DNA of 64,000 nucleotides from NCBI RefSeq assembly GCF_001700315.1, contig NZ_MASJ01000023.1:164497-228496 (forward strand), in the 5' to 3' direction. Of this stretch, positions 36,689-46,280 are shown one piece after another. The position numbers were made by a program, and so were the translations under genes. The stretch comes from Caryophanon tenue (GTDB taxonomy: Bacteria; Bacillota; Bacilli; Bacillales_A; Planococcaceae). How positions within the stretch are numbered: position 1 is the stretch's first letter; each line of letters begins with the position of its first letter. The notes below the pieces were generated by a model, which did not search any database, was not told where the DNA came from, and saw only the letters and a program-made list of their open reading frames with translations.

Positions 36689-36763
36689 ATTTCCTCCTCC
36701 TATATACAAAATATTCTGTTATTTGAATGTATGATATTTCTAGAGCTGTTATGTCCTACAACG

Positions 36764-36800
36764 AAAAAAGACCTTTCATGTGCAACTGCACATAAAAGGC
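36764..36800 (-). terminator. Terminator-like hairpin upstream of sfnG
   Basis: On the minus strand GCCTTTTATGTGCA pairs with TGCACATGAAAGGT and a TCTTTTTT run follows. No minus-strand gene ends here, so it may be a transcription attenuator in the leader of the sulfur operon. No known SAM or T-box riboswitch motif was recognised. Confidence 0.6.
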
Positions 36801-37261
36801 CTCTAGTTTTCTAGTCGGTCTCGTGTATGGATGGCTCAATTATAAACACAATAAAACTTAGTTGTAAAGTGCGGATTTAAAAATATATATTTAGTTATAC
36901 GTGTTGATGAACAATGATTTAGCTTTTCACATCGGTGCAATGGGCTTTTTGCCGCCTATATTTCGCGTCGTTCATGTCTTAAGGAACGTGCTTTTCTACG
37001 GCGTTTCATTTCAATGCGCCAAGAAATATTGCTTACAATTCATTCGCTCAGACGCTACAAAACTACAGAATAGCATGTATATTTTTGGTGGAGAACGCGC
37101 GCCACTTCACTAAAATAGAATTCAATGTTGAAACTATTTTAGCAGTCAATATTAGTTTTAATGTCGACTTCATTATCTTGTTTGGTGTTAATAACAGAAA
37201 CTATGTCGTCATGCTAAACTAATTATATGAAACACTCGAACGGATAAGAAGGGGGAATAAT
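36801..37261. other. Intergenic region, no recognised gene
   Basis: A short reading frame at 36901-37113 looks like chance. Near 37121-37190 are AT-rich words of the TCAATATTA type (GTCAATATTAGTTTTAATGTC), loosely related to the motif at the left end. The promoter of the minus-strand sulfur operon and of the lipoprotein gene must lie here but were not located. Confidence 0.35.
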
Positions 37262-37690
37262 ATGAAGAAAATCGTCATGGTCATACTGTTTTTATTGTTG
37301 GCGGGTTGCGTACAAACGAATGTGTATGACAGTTCGTATATAAGTGAGGAAGACGTTATTGCAGCACTGCAACATGTTCAAATACCTGTTACGCCAACGT
37401 CGAAGCGAGGGGATGAGCTTTTTACGTCTACATTAAATTCGGTGAAGCCAAGCGTCTATGACATGGATAAGCAAACACTCATTATATATGTATTTGAAAA
37501 TACCGAGCAACGTGCAGACAGTGAGTGGGAATTTACTGAGCAGACCGCTTCAATGAACGTCGTTTCATATAAAGCATTTACGAAACGAAATGTGTGGCTA
37601 CTGTATGTGCATGGAGAAGAACTGAACGCGCCGAGCATACCGTATGTAGAGGACATAGAATCTGCGTTAGAGAGTTTGGTGGAAGGGTGA
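37262..37690 (+). CDS. Small lipoprotein, function unknown
   Basis: A 142-residue exported lipoprotein with the lipobox LLAGC (Cys at residue 16) and a short mixed alpha/beta domain. Not recognised. AAGGGGGA lies upstream of the ATG. It is a single gene with a terminator shortly after. Confidence 0.7.
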   Translation: MKKIVMVILFLLLAGCVQTNVYDSSYISEEDVIAALQHVQIPVTPTSKRGDELFTSTLNSVKPSVYDMDKQTLIIYVFENTEQRADSEWEFTEQTASMNVVSYKAFTKRNVWLLYVHGEELNAPSIPYVEDIESALESLVEG

Positions 37691-37730
37691 AGGGATCAAG
37701 CGGTTTGGTAGACTCATTAGTATCTAGATA

Positions 37731-37770
37731 AAAAACAGGCAGCCAGTGTGACAATCGGCTGCTTGTTTTT
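37731..37770. terminator. Bidirectional terminator
   Basis: AAAAACAGGCAGCC pairs with GGCTGCTTGTTTTT (one G-T pair). A and T runs on both sides would stop transcription from the lipoprotein gene and from the LysR gene. Confidence 0.82.
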
Positions 37771-37898
37771 TATAGAAGCTTAAACGTTCAACTCAAGCAG
37801 TTAATCGTTCAGATGAGCATTTTTCTACGATTACAATGAGGTTCATTCTGATACAGTCACTTGTGCAATGAGATTCTTTTTAGTCAGCGTGTCTATTA

Positions 37899-38774
37899 TT
37901 AAAATGAATCTAAGAAATGCTGAGCTACTTTTGATAATGGACGGTCTTTATTCCAAACGAGCGATGTTTTATTAAAAAGGTCACAATCTTCAATTTCGAT
38001 AATATCAATTTCATGCTCATGTGATAAAAGTGTTGACTTTGGCAAAACAGCTGCGCCCATGCCAGTTGCGACAAACGAGCAAATAATAGAGGCATCATGG
38101 CATTCACAGACGATATTTAATTTAATGCCTTGTTTTACGCATAAATTGTGGAATGAATTGTACATGCCGTATTTTTCCTCACGAATAATCATAATAAGCG
38201 GAATATCTGTTAAATCCTTCATTGAAATAGATGTTTTCGTTGATGGCCAATTCCATTGTTTTGGAATAAAGAGTACATATGGTTCGACTTGCAGTGTTTT
38301 CGTGTCATAGTCGAGATGAATATCTGCTGCGAAACGTACCACAGCAAATTCCACTAAACGTTCATCTAAAAACTTCAACACTTCGTACGGATGTCCATCG
38401 ACTATGCGGAATGTCACAAGTGGATAATCCTGCTGAAATGATTGAATACGTTCGGGGAGGAAATTAATTGCACATGTTTTTGCTGTACCGATTGCGAGTT
38501 GTCCACGCAAGCCATCGCCGGTCTCTTTAACTTCTACAACGGTATCTTCTAATTGATGTAAAATACTAACAGCACGTTGGTACAATAATTGACCTGCTTC
38601 TGTTAGCTCTACGCTACGACTATTGCGGAAAAATAAAGCCGTACCCAACTCCTCTTCCATAATCTTTAATTGATGACTTAATGGGGGCTGTGCCATGTTT
38701 AATTTCTTCGCCGCACGTGTAATTTGCCCCTCATCTGCTACCGTAACAAAGTAGCGTAATTGTCGAATATCCAT
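37899..38774 (-). CDS. LysR-family regulator of the catabolic cluster
   Basis: A 291-residue protein with an N-terminal winged helix (QITRAAKKLNMAQPPLSHQL, residues 17-36) and a C-terminal effector domain. The effector domain shows the LysR pattern (residues 90-290). It is divergent from the large catabolic cluster and 254 bp from its first gene, the usual place of a LysR activator. The inducer is unknown. Confidence 0.92.
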   Translation of the reverse strand: MDIRQLRYFVTVADEGQITRAAKKLNMAQPPLSHQLKIMEEELGTALFFRNSRSVELTEAGQLLYQRAVSILHQLEDTVVEVKETGDGLRGQLAIGTAKTCAINFLPERIQSFQQDYPLVTFRIVDGHPYEVLKFLDERLVEFAVVRFAADIHLDYDTKTLQVEPYVLFIPKQWNWPSTKTSISMKDLTDIPLIMIIREEKYGMYNSFHNLCVKQGIKLNIVCECHDASIICSFVATGMGAAVLPKSTLLSHEHEIDIIEIEDCDLFNKTSLVWNKDRPLSKVAQHFLDSF

Positions 38775-38952
38775 CGTCTCATCCTTCCTATACTTTTAAT
38801 GTATCTCAAACATATAATAAAGATATTTGTACTATAGTAATACCGGTGATAAGATAAACGTAAATATTTTCAGAATAATCAAATTGATGAAGAAAGTTGA
38901 TTTTTCGAGCTTATTTTTCATTAAAAGTAGATTATTTGTTTTATGCACATAA

Positions 38953-38969
38953 ATATCTTCTATAGATAT
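38953..38969. promoter_or_regulatory. Possible LysR-type operator
   Basis: A dyad ATATCT-N5-AGATAT, which matches the T-N11-A arrangement of LysR binding sites. It lies between the LysR gene and the EtfD-like gene. A second, weaker AGATATTT lies near 38820. Confidence 0.4.
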
Positions 38970-39028
38970 CGTGCCATAAAATAATAAGAAAGTAAACTTT
39001 AAAAGTATGGTTGAGGGGAGTTGGTTCT

Positions 39029-41116
39029 GTGTTAATGTATATCAATTTAGCGGCAGTTATTATTGTCGTTGCGTATGCGCTGTATTTATTTTTCCAAATG
39101 GTGTACAGCCGCTATACATTTATTAAATTAGGCAAAAAGCCGAACATGGAGTGGAATGTTGGAGAGCGTGTCCGCACTGTTATCATCAATGGATTTGGAC
39201 AAAAGAAATTGTTTAAAGATAAAAAAAGTGGAATTATGCACGCTATTTTATTTTATGCCTTTTTTATCATTCAAATTGGATTGATTGAAATCATTATTAA
39301 AGGCTTTAGTAAAGGATTTGAGTATCCATTAGGAAGCTTCCATAAATATTTTAGTTTTTTACAAGAATGGACGACGTTTTTAATGTTAGGTGCCGTATTG
39401 TATGCCTTTTACCGTCGTTACATCGAGAAACTAAAGCGCTTACAGTGGAAACGTGATGCAAAAGCAGCTTTTGTTGTCATTGCATTAACAGTTTTAACGA
39501 CGACGATTTTATTAACGCTTGGCTTTGAATCCATCATGCTAGAGCGCGAAGCAAACTTTGTGTACGCACCATTTTCAAGTTTAGTGCTAGTTGTATTTGG
39601 CTTTGTAGGTCCGACAATTGGTGCAGTACTGTTTTATGTGTTCTGGTGGATTCACTTATTAACGGTGCTTGTCTTTATGGTCTTTGTACCACAGTCAAAA
39701 CAAGCGCATGAATTATTTGCACTGTTTAATTTATTTTTCAAAAAAGCAGGTCCGGTTGGCCGTCTATTAAAAATTGACTTTGAAGATGAAACATTAGAGG
39801 AATTTGGTGTTGGGAAGATTGAAGACTTTACACAGCGTCAATTAATTGATTTGTATGCATGTGCAGAATGTGGTCGTTGTACAAATATGTGTCCAGCATC
39901 TGCTACAGGCAAAACATTATCTCCGATGAATTTAATTGTTAATTTACGTAATCATTTAACGGATAAAGGTGCACTTATTACATCGCGCGCGCCATGGGTA
40001 CCAGCACTTGCGTTTTCAGCTGACACGTCTGCTAATCAATTGGCGTTACAAGCCAGTGGTGGTGCGACAATTGATACGGTAGAAATGCCACAGCTTATCG
40101 GCGATGTTGTTACATCAGAAGAATTATGGGCATGTACAACGTGCCGTAACTGTGAAGATCAATGTCCAGTAATGAATGAGCATGTTGATAAAATTGTGGA
40201 TTTACGCCGTTACTTAGTAATGACACAAGGCGAAATGCCATCAGAAGCATCACGTTATTTCCAAAACATCGAACGTCAAGGTAACCCATGGGGCACAAAC
40301 CGTAACGAGCGCGTGAAGTGGCGTGAAGGTATGGAGGATATTGTAAAGACAGTAGATGAAGTAGAAGAATTCGATGTGTTGTATTGGGTCGGTTCAATGG
40401 GCTCATATGATATTCGTAACCAACGTATCGCCCAAGCATTTGCACGTCTTATGCACGAAGCGGGTGTGAAGTTTGCGATTTTAGGTAATCACGAAGGCAA
40501 CTCAGGGGATACAGCGCGCCGTATGGGGAATGAGTATTTATTCCAAGATTTGTGTGCACAAAATATTGCAGTATTTGAACAATATAATGTGAAAAAAATT
40601 GTGACAACAGACCCACATGCATTTAATAGCTTTAAAAATGAATACCCAGAGTTTGGGTTAGAAGCGGAAGTAGTTCACCATACAGAGCTATTACGTGATT
40701 TACTTCAACAGAAAAAAATTGTACCAACAGAACGTGTTGAAGAAAAAATTGTTTATCATGATTCATGCTATATCGGGCGTTATAACGGTATGTATGATGC
40801 ACCGCGTGACATTTTAAGCATGATTCCAGGTGTTGAGATTTTAGAGATGAAACGTAATCGTGAAGATGCATTATGTTGTGGCGCTGGTGGTGGCGGTATG
40901 TGGATGGAAGACCGTCAAGGCACGCGTATTAACTTAGCACGTACAGAAATGGCACTTGAAACGAATCCAACAATGATTGGTAGTAACTGTCCATACTGTT
41001 TAACAATGTTATCAGATGGTACGAAGGCAATGGAAGTAGAGGAAGATGTTCAAACATTAGATATTGCCGAAATTATTGATCGTTCGGTGGTGTATACAAA
41101 AGGAGTGGTGAATTGA
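39029..41116 (+). CDS. EtfD-like ETF:quinone oxidoreductase (heme/Fe-S membrane protein)
   Basis: A 695-residue membrane oxidoreductase. The first 220 residues form five or six membrane helices of the NarI-like heme b type. Two 4Fe-4S motifs follow: CAECGRCTNMCP (about 278) and CTTCRNCEDQCP (about 369). Two CCG-type domains end the protein (DSCYIGRYNGMYD and CCGAGGGG, about 590-620). Such proteins (EtfD, FadF) pass electrons from ETF to menaquinone. EtfBA are encoded 5 kb downstream. The start is GTG 39029 with GAGGGGAG before it; ATG 39035 is also possible. It is the first gene of the cluster. Confidence 0.85.
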   Translation: MLMYINLAAVIIVVAYALYLFFQMVYSRYTFIKLGKKPNMEWNVGERVRTVIINGFGQKKLFKDKKSGIMHAILFYAFFIIQIGLIEIIIKGFSKGFEYPLGSFHKYFSFLQEWTTFLMLGAVLYAFYRRYIEKLKRLQWKRDAKAAFVVIALTVLTTTILLTLGFESIMLEREANFVYAPFSSLVLVVFGFVGPTIGAVLFYVFWWIHLLTVLVFMVFVPQSKQAHELFALFNLFFKKAGPVGRLLKIDFEDETLEEFGVGKIEDFTQRQLIDLYACAECGRCTNMCPASATGKTLSPMNLIVNLRNHLTDKGALITSRAPWVPALAFSADTSANQLALQASGGATIDTVEMPQLIGDVVTSEELWACTTCRNCEDQCPVMNEHVDKIVDLRRYLVMTQGEMPSEASRYFQNIERQGNPWGTNRNERVKWREGMEDIVKTVDEVEEFDVLYWVGSMGSYDIRNQRIAQAFARLMHEAGVKFAILGNHEGNSGDTARRMGNEYLFQDLCAQNIAVFEQYNVKKIVTTDPHAFNSFKNEYPEFGLEAEVVHHTELLRDLLQQKKIVPTERVEEKIVYHDSCYIGRYNGMYDAPRDILSMIPGVEILEMKRNREDALCCGAGGGGMWMEDRQGTRINLARTEMALETNPTMIGSNCPYCLTMLSDGTKAMEVEEDVQTLDIAEIIDRSVVYTKGVVN

Positions 41117-42849
41117 TGAAAACCGCACAACACGTAGCAACCGTGACAACGGGTGAAGCACTAATGGAAGCGTTACAGGAAGTAGGTATTTCCTATTTAT
41201 TCTGCAACTTAGGGAGTGACCATCCTTCAATTATTGAAGCACTCGCAAAAGCGAAGCAAGAAGGACGTTCATTGCCAAAAGCGCTTGTGTGTCCACATGA
41301 AAGTGTTGCGTTAGCAGCAGCACAAGGATATGCGATGACATCTGGGGAAGCCCAAGGTGTCATCATTCATACCGATGTGGGGACGCAAAATTTAGGAGGC
41401 GCTATTCACAATGCGTTTCGCGCACGCGTGCCAGTCTTTATTTTTGCTGGAGAAACACCGTACACAATGGAGGGCGAGTTGCCGGGAAGCCGTAACTCGT
41501 ACGTCAACTATTTACAAAATGTGTACGACCAGCGTGGCATAGTGCGCTCATATGTAAAATGGGAGGGTGATATTCGTACAGGTAAAAATGTTAAACAATT
41601 AGTGTACCGCGCGATGCAAATGGCGAAAAGTACACCAGCAGGACCTGTGTATTTAACAGGTGCGCGTGAAGTGTTAGAGGAGCAAGTCGAGCAACGCGAA
41701 AATGTATGGCCAAATTGGACAACGATTACGGAAGCTGGCATGCCACCACAACATATCGAACAAGTAGGAGATGCACTTATTCAAGCGAAGAATCCGGTTA
41801 TCGTGACATCGTATGTAGGGAAAAATCCACAAGCAGTAGATGCGCTCGTGGCTCTTTGCGAACAACTGGCGATTCCAGTTATTGAGCATATTCCAACATA
41901 TGTAAACTTCCCGCGCAATCATGCACTTCATGCAGGATATGATCCACATGCGCTCATTACGGAAGCAGATGTGATTGTGGCACTTGATACAGATGTGCCA
42001 TGGATTGTTACACAAGCAACACCGAAGCCAGATTGTGCGGTGTATTTCATTGATCCTGATCCTATTAAGGAAGAAATACCGCTTTGGCATATTGCGACAA
42101 CACAATCATACCGTGCCGATGCGTATGAAACATTGAAGCAATTAGGCGCTTATGTGGCAGAACAGGCAGTGGATGTATCACATGTTACGACACGTTTTAC
42201 ACAGTGGGAACAGCGCTTTACAGAGCAGCGTGCACAGTGGGCGCAGGCAGTCACACATAACGAGGTGATTACACCTGAATGGCTAACCGCTTGCTTAGCA
42301 CAAGTTGTGGACGATGACACAATTATTTTAGATGAAACAATTACGAGTACAATGACAGTGTGTAAATATTTACCACGTGTAAAGGCTGGTACATACTTCA
42401 CAAGTGGCGGAACTTCTCTTGGTTGGAATGGTGGTGCAGCAATCGGTATGAAATTAGCAAATCCGACGAAGCATATCGTGAGCTTAACTGGAGATGGCAC
42501 ATATTTATTTAGTGAACCTGCAGCTGTTCATTGGATGGCACGTCGTTATGATACACCATTTTTAACCGTCATTTATAACAATGAAGGCTGGAACGCGACG
42601 AAGATGAACTTACTGAAGCGCTATCCAGATGGAGTAGCAAAACAAACAGACAGTTATTGGGTAAACTTTGATCAGTCAGCAGATTTAGCAAAAATTGCAG
42701 AAGCAGCTGGAGGCGCTTTTGCACAAACGGTGAGCGACCCACAGGATGTAGTAGCCGTATTGCAACAAGCGATGGACTGTGTAAAAGCAGGACGCAGTGC
42801 GATTGTTGATGTTCGTTTAGCAGCCATTTCTGCGCAAACGGATTACTAG
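41116..42849 (+). CDS. Thiamine diphosphate-dependent enzyme (acetolactate synthase/benzoylformate decarboxylase family)
   Basis: A 577-residue protein with three ThDP domains: N-terminal Pyr domain with catalytic-type Glu in CPHESVALAAAQGYA (about 61), a central domain, and the C-terminal PP domain with GDGTYLFSE (about 460) and YNNEGWN. The family includes 2-oxoacid decarboxylases and carboligases; the exact substrate cannot be read. The start overlaps the EtfD stop (TGATG), so it is translationally coupled. With the aldehyde dehydrogenase at the far end it could give a 2-oxoacid to aldehyde to acid route. Confidence 0.8.
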   Translation: MKTAQHVATVTTGEALMEALQEVGISYLFCNLGSDHPSIIEALAKAKQEGRSLPKALVCPHESVALAAAQGYAMTSGEAQGVIIHTDVGTQNLGGAIHNAFRARVPVFIFAGETPYTMEGELPGSRNSYVNYLQNVYDQRGIVRSYVKWEGDIRTGKNVKQLVYRAMQMAKSTPAGPVYLTGAREVLEEQVEQRENVWPNWTTITEAGMPPQHIEQVGDALIQAKNPVIVTSYVGKNPQAVDALVALCEQLAIPVIEHIPTYVNFPRNHALHAGYDPHALITEADVIVALDTDVPWIVTQATPKPDCAVYFIDPDPIKEEIPLWHIATTQSYRADAYETLKQLGAYVAEQAVDVSHVTTRFTQWEQRFTEQRAQWAQAVTHNEVITPEWLTACLAQVVDDDTIILDETITSTMTVCKYLPRVKAGTYFTSGGTSLGWNGGAAIGMKLANPTKHIVSLTGDGTYLFSEPAAVHWMARRYDTPFLTVIYNNEGWNATKMNLLKRYPDGVAKQTDSYWVNFDQSADLAKIAEAAGGAFAQTVSDPQDVVAVLQQAMDCVKAGRSAIVDVRLAAISAQTDY

Positions 42850-42894
42850 CGTGTAAAAGGGTTGGTCGAATTTATAATTATAGGGGGAACTTGA

Positions 42895-43875
42895 ATGAAA
42901 AAATTCATGTTAACGTGTGTACTACTGATGGCTTTAGTGTTAGCAGCATGTTCAGGTGAGACAGCTCAGTCTAGTGATACAGATTATCCAGAACGACCAA
43001 TCGAAATTATTGTACCGTTTGCACCTGGTGGCTCGACAGATATTGGGGGACGTATTTTAGAGAAATACTTACCTCAATATTTACCAGAAGCGCAATTTGT
43101 TATTGTTAATAAGCCAGGTGGCAGTGGGACAATTGCCCTTTCTGATTTATACGCTTCAAAACCAGATGGCTATACATTAGCATTAACGACTCACCGCGCA
43201 TTAGCACTACAGCCGTTATATGGCACAACAAAATACAATCATGAAAGCTTTTTACCAATTGCTAAAGTATTTGGTAATCAGCAAATCCTAGTTGTAAAAG
43301 CCGATGCACCATGGCAAACATTTGAAGAATGGTTAGCGTATGTAAAGGAAAATCCAAATGAATTTACATTTGGTGTATCAGGTGGGATTGGTTCAGGCTC
43401 ACATTTACCAATGGCAGAGCTAGAGTTACAAGCAGGCATTAAAGTGAAAGCGGTACCATTTGAAGGCACACCACCAGCGATTACAGCCATTTTAGGTGGT
43501 CACGTACAAGGGGCGATTTTACAGCCAAGTGATGCGAAGCCATTAATCGAATCAGGTGAATTACGTGCGATTTTCAATGCAGGTAGCGTACCAGTTCCGT
43601 ACTTCCCAGAAATTCCATTATTAATCGATAAAGGCTTTGATATTGCATATGACAGTAATACGTCATTAATTGCTCCAGCTGATTTGCCAGAAGGCATCCG
43701 TGTAAAATTACAAGAAGCACTAAAGAAAACGATGGAAGACCCAGAAGTAATTGCGGAGTTTGAAAAAGCAAGTTTACAAGTGCAATACGGTACAGCTGAA
43801 GAAGTACAAAAAGAGCTAGATGCTGAAAATGAAAAAGCAGCTGTTATTTTAAAAGAGCTAGAGTTAATCGACTAA
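42895..43875 (+). CDS. tctC: TctC-family periplasmic-type binding lipoprotein
   Basis: A 326-residue substrate-binding protein of the tripartite tricarboxylate transporter (TTT). Lipobox LAAC at residues 16-19. The core has PIEIIVPFAPGGSTDIGGR, the typical BugT/TctC start. It captures an organic acid for TctAB. In TTT systems of known specificity the ligands are citrate, other di- or tricarboxylates, or aromatic acids. It is followed directly by tctB and tctA. Confidence 0.93.
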   Translation: MKKFMLTCVLLMALVLAACSGETAQSSDTDYPERPIEIIVPFAPGGSTDIGGRILEKYLPQYLPEAQFVIVNKPGGSGTIALSDLYASKPDGYTLALTTHRALALQPLYGTTKYNHESFLPIAKVFGNQQILVVKADAPWQTFEEWLAYVKENPNEFTFGVSGGIGSGSHLPMAELELQAGIKVKAVPFEGTPPAITAILGGHVQGAILQPSDAKPLIESGELRAIFNAGSVPVPYFPEIPLLIDKGFDIAYDSNTSLIAPADLPEGIRVKLQEALKKTMEDPEVIAEFEKASLQVQYGTAEEVQKELDAENEKAAVILKELELID

Positions 43876-43906
43876 CAAGTAATGGAGCGAAAGGAATGAG
43901 GCGTAT

Positions 43907-44371
43907 ATGAAGGTAAACGTAAAAGACTTGAATGTCGGGGTATGGGCAGGGCTCATTATACTTGTCTTTGCCATTATCACGTTTATAATATCGTTTCAGT
44001 ACAGCTACTCCGGGATTGTTGGTCCTGGGCCAGGGTTTTTTCCATTCTGGCTCAGCCTTATCTTAATTATTTTAGCGGTACTGTATATTTATGAAAGCTT
44101 TAAAGGTAAAAATGTAAGCGATGAGGAATGGCCGACAGGAAGGTCATTAAAAGATCTAATTTTCATTATGATTACATTAATGCTATTTTTACTATTATTT
44201 GTTTTATGTGGCTTTTTAATTGCGGGAACGGTCTTTTTATTCGTACTGTTCGTCAGAGAATTCAAGTTATTTGTGACAGTTTCTATGTCAGTAGGTATTA
44301 CTTTATTTATTTACATCATGTTCAATAACGTATTGAAAGTACATTTACCTTCCAATGGAATTCTATTTTAG
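43907..44371 (+). CDS. tctB: TctB-family small membrane subunit
   Basis: A 154-residue membrane protein with four hydrophobic segments (about 12-32, 42-62, 82-115 and 120-145), the size and layout of the TTT small subunit. GPGPGFFPFWL near residue 40 is typical of TctB. It works with TctA as the membrane channel. Confidence 0.9.
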   Translation: MKVNVKDLNVGVWAGLIILVFAIITFIISFQYSYSGIVGPGPGFFPFWLSLILIILAVLYIYESFKGKNVSDEEWPTGRSLKDLIFIMITLMLFLLLFVLCGFLIAGTVFLFVLFVREFKLFVTVSMSVGITLFIYIMFNNVLKVHLPSNGILF

Positions 44372-44382
44372 GGGGACAGGCG

Positions 44383-45891
44383 ATGATAGATTCGTTTTTA
44401 CTACTTCTTGATGGGTTCGCTACAGCATTAACGTGGTCGAACCTACTGTATTGCTTTATCGGTGTTATGCTCGGCATGATTATTGGTGTACTACCAGGCT
44501 TAGGACCAGTATCAGGGACGGCACTTTTAATTCCAATTACATTTGGAATGGAGCCTGTATCTGCCATTATTATGTTATCGGGTATTTTCTACGGGTCTAT
44601 GTATGGCGGTACGATTACATCTGTATTAGTAAACGTACCAGGAGAGGCCGCGTCAGTAATTACATGTATCGATGGATATGAGATGACAAAGAAAGGCCGT
44701 GCAGGTGCGGCTTTAGGCGTAGCGGCAATTGGTTCCTTTATTGGTGGGATTGTTGCAGTTGTCGCACTTACATTTTTTGGTCCAATTTTAGCACAAGCAG
44801 CGCTAAGCTTTGGTCCGCCAGAATTTTTTGCCATCATGTTACTTGGCATGTTGATGATTGTCGCACTGATGGGGAAATCACTTGTTCGCGGTTTAATCGC
44901 AGCGATAATTGGTTTAATTTTAGCGATGGTCGGCCAAGATTTAGTATCTGGTGAATACCGTTTTACATTTGGTTCACTAGAGCTTATGGAAGGAATCGAC
45001 TTTGCAGTAATGGCAATGGGTCTATTCGGAATTTCAGAAATTCTATTAAATGCAGAAAAACCGACGCGTATTGGACAGGTCCCAAAAGTAAAAGGATTAT
45101 TACCGCAAAAAAATGAGTGGAATCCAACATTGAAGTCGGTTGGTCGCGGTACAGGTATCGGAATGGTGCTTGGGATGATCCCAGGTGCAAACTCGATTAT
45201 TGCGTCAACATTTTCATACATGCTAGAAAAGAAAGTTGCGAAAGATCCAAGTCGTTTCGGTAAAGGAGCGATTGAAGGTGTAGCAGGTCCAGAAACAGCG
45301 AACAATGCGCATAGTGGTGCCGCACTGATTCCACTATTTTCACTTGGTTTACCTAGTTCACCAACGATGGCCGTGATTTTAGGTGCGTTCATTATGCATG
45401 GCTTAACGCCAGGACCAGCATTATTTACAAAAAACCCTGATTTTGTTTGGGGATTAATTGCTAGTATGTTTATTGGAAACTTGTTATTACTATTTTTAAA
45501 TTTACCACTTGTCGGGCTATGGGCGAAAATTGCGATGATTCCGTATAAGCTATTATACCCAATCGTTTTAATGGTCATTCTAGTCGGCACATATAGTTTA
45601 AAAGGTAGCCTTTGGGATGTCGGCATGATGCTCGTATTCGGGATTATTGGTTATATTATGAAGAAGCTAGATATTCCGATGTCTGCGATGATTGTTACGT
45701 TTATTTTAGGGTCACAATTAGAGTCTGCAATGCTACAGTCGTTATCAATTTCTACCGAAGGATTCTTAATCTTCTTCACACGTCCAATTTCAGCCGTGAT
45801 TTTAATTGTGGCGTTTGTTGTATTCGCGTTAAGTATTTTCAGTGGTGTGAAAAACAAACGTGGCAAGCTAGCAGCAGATGTTGAGATGTAA
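44383..45891 (+). CDS. tctA: TctA-family large membrane subunit
   Basis: A 502-residue protein with about 12 membrane helices. GVLPGLGPVSGTALLIPIT (about 27-45), YGSMYGGTITSVLVNVPGEA (about 70-89) and a second GMIPGANSII (about 266-275) are the conserved TctA motifs. It is the permease of the TTT system. A perfect-palindrome terminator follows, so the transporter genes end the first transcription unit of the cluster. Confidence 0.95.
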   Translation: MIDSFLLLLDGFATALTWSNLLYCFIGVMLGMIIGVLPGLGPVSGTALLIPITFGMEPVSAIIMLSGIFYGSMYGGTITSVLVNVPGEAASVITCIDGYEMTKKGRAGAALGVAAIGSFIGGIVAVVALTFFGPILAQAALSFGPPEFFAIMLLGMLMIVALMGKSLVRGLIAAIIGLILAMVGQDLVSGEYRFTFGSLELMEGIDFAVMAMGLFGISEILLNAEKPTRIGQVPKVKGLLPQKNEWNPTLKSVGRGTGIGMVLGMIPGANSIIASTFSYMLEKKVAKDPSRFGKGAIEGVAGPETANNAHSGAALIPLFSLGLPSSPTMAVILGAFIMHGLTPGPALFTKNPDFVWGLIASMFIGNLLLLFLNLPLVGLWAKIAMIPYKLLYPIVLMVILVGTYSLKGSLWDVGMMLVFGIIGYIMKKLDIPMSAMIVTFILGSQLESAMLQSLSISTEGFLIFFTRPISAVILIVAFVVFALSIFSGVKNKRGKLAADVEM

Positions 45892-46280
45892 AAAGCATAT
45901 ATTTTTCGTCTATATATAAGAGTAAATACATAAAAAATATACTGTATAAGGGCGGAAAAATATTTTTTAAAGATGAGTAACGAATATTCGTTACTCGTTT
46001 TTTTTGTTTTTTAAGCAGTTTTTTTGGCGTTTATGTTTTAATTCGCTTGAAAATTTTATTGTTTTTTTGGTGTTTTACCAGTGGATTGATCTGGAGGTGA
46101 AAGTCTTAAAGCTTGGTACATCAATGTTTGTGAAAGGTAGATGCTTATCTATATTTAAAAAGTATATTAAAGGTATTATACCGATATTAGTAATCTGTGA
46201 AAAAGCATGTTAATTTTAAAAAAACAGAATATTCGAACTCACGAAAGTCCGAATGCATGACTAATTCTAGGAGGGTATGT
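45892..46280. other. Intergenic region with terminator and probable promoter of etfB
   Basis: No gene is seen. The first half carries the tctA terminator. The second half is AT-rich and probably holds the promoter of the etfBA unit; a TATTATAC word lies near 46174. Short open frames here look like chance. Confidence 0.4.
45975..46012 (+). terminator. Intrinsic terminator after tctA
   Basis: The perfect palindrome GAGTAACGAAT and its complement (45975-45996) is followed by GTTTTTTTTTG. It separates the EtfD-ThDP-TctCBA block from etfBA. Confidence 0.85.

Noticed and set aside
36901..37113. 70-residue plus-strand frame
   Set aside because: No ribosome binding site of quality, no recognisable domain, and codon use that does not resemble neighbours. 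The minus strand of the same stretch also gives no long frame.
46004..46213. 69-residue frame between tctA and etfB
   Set aside because: It begins in the terminator T run and is Phe-rich because of the AT-rich DNA. Not a gene.
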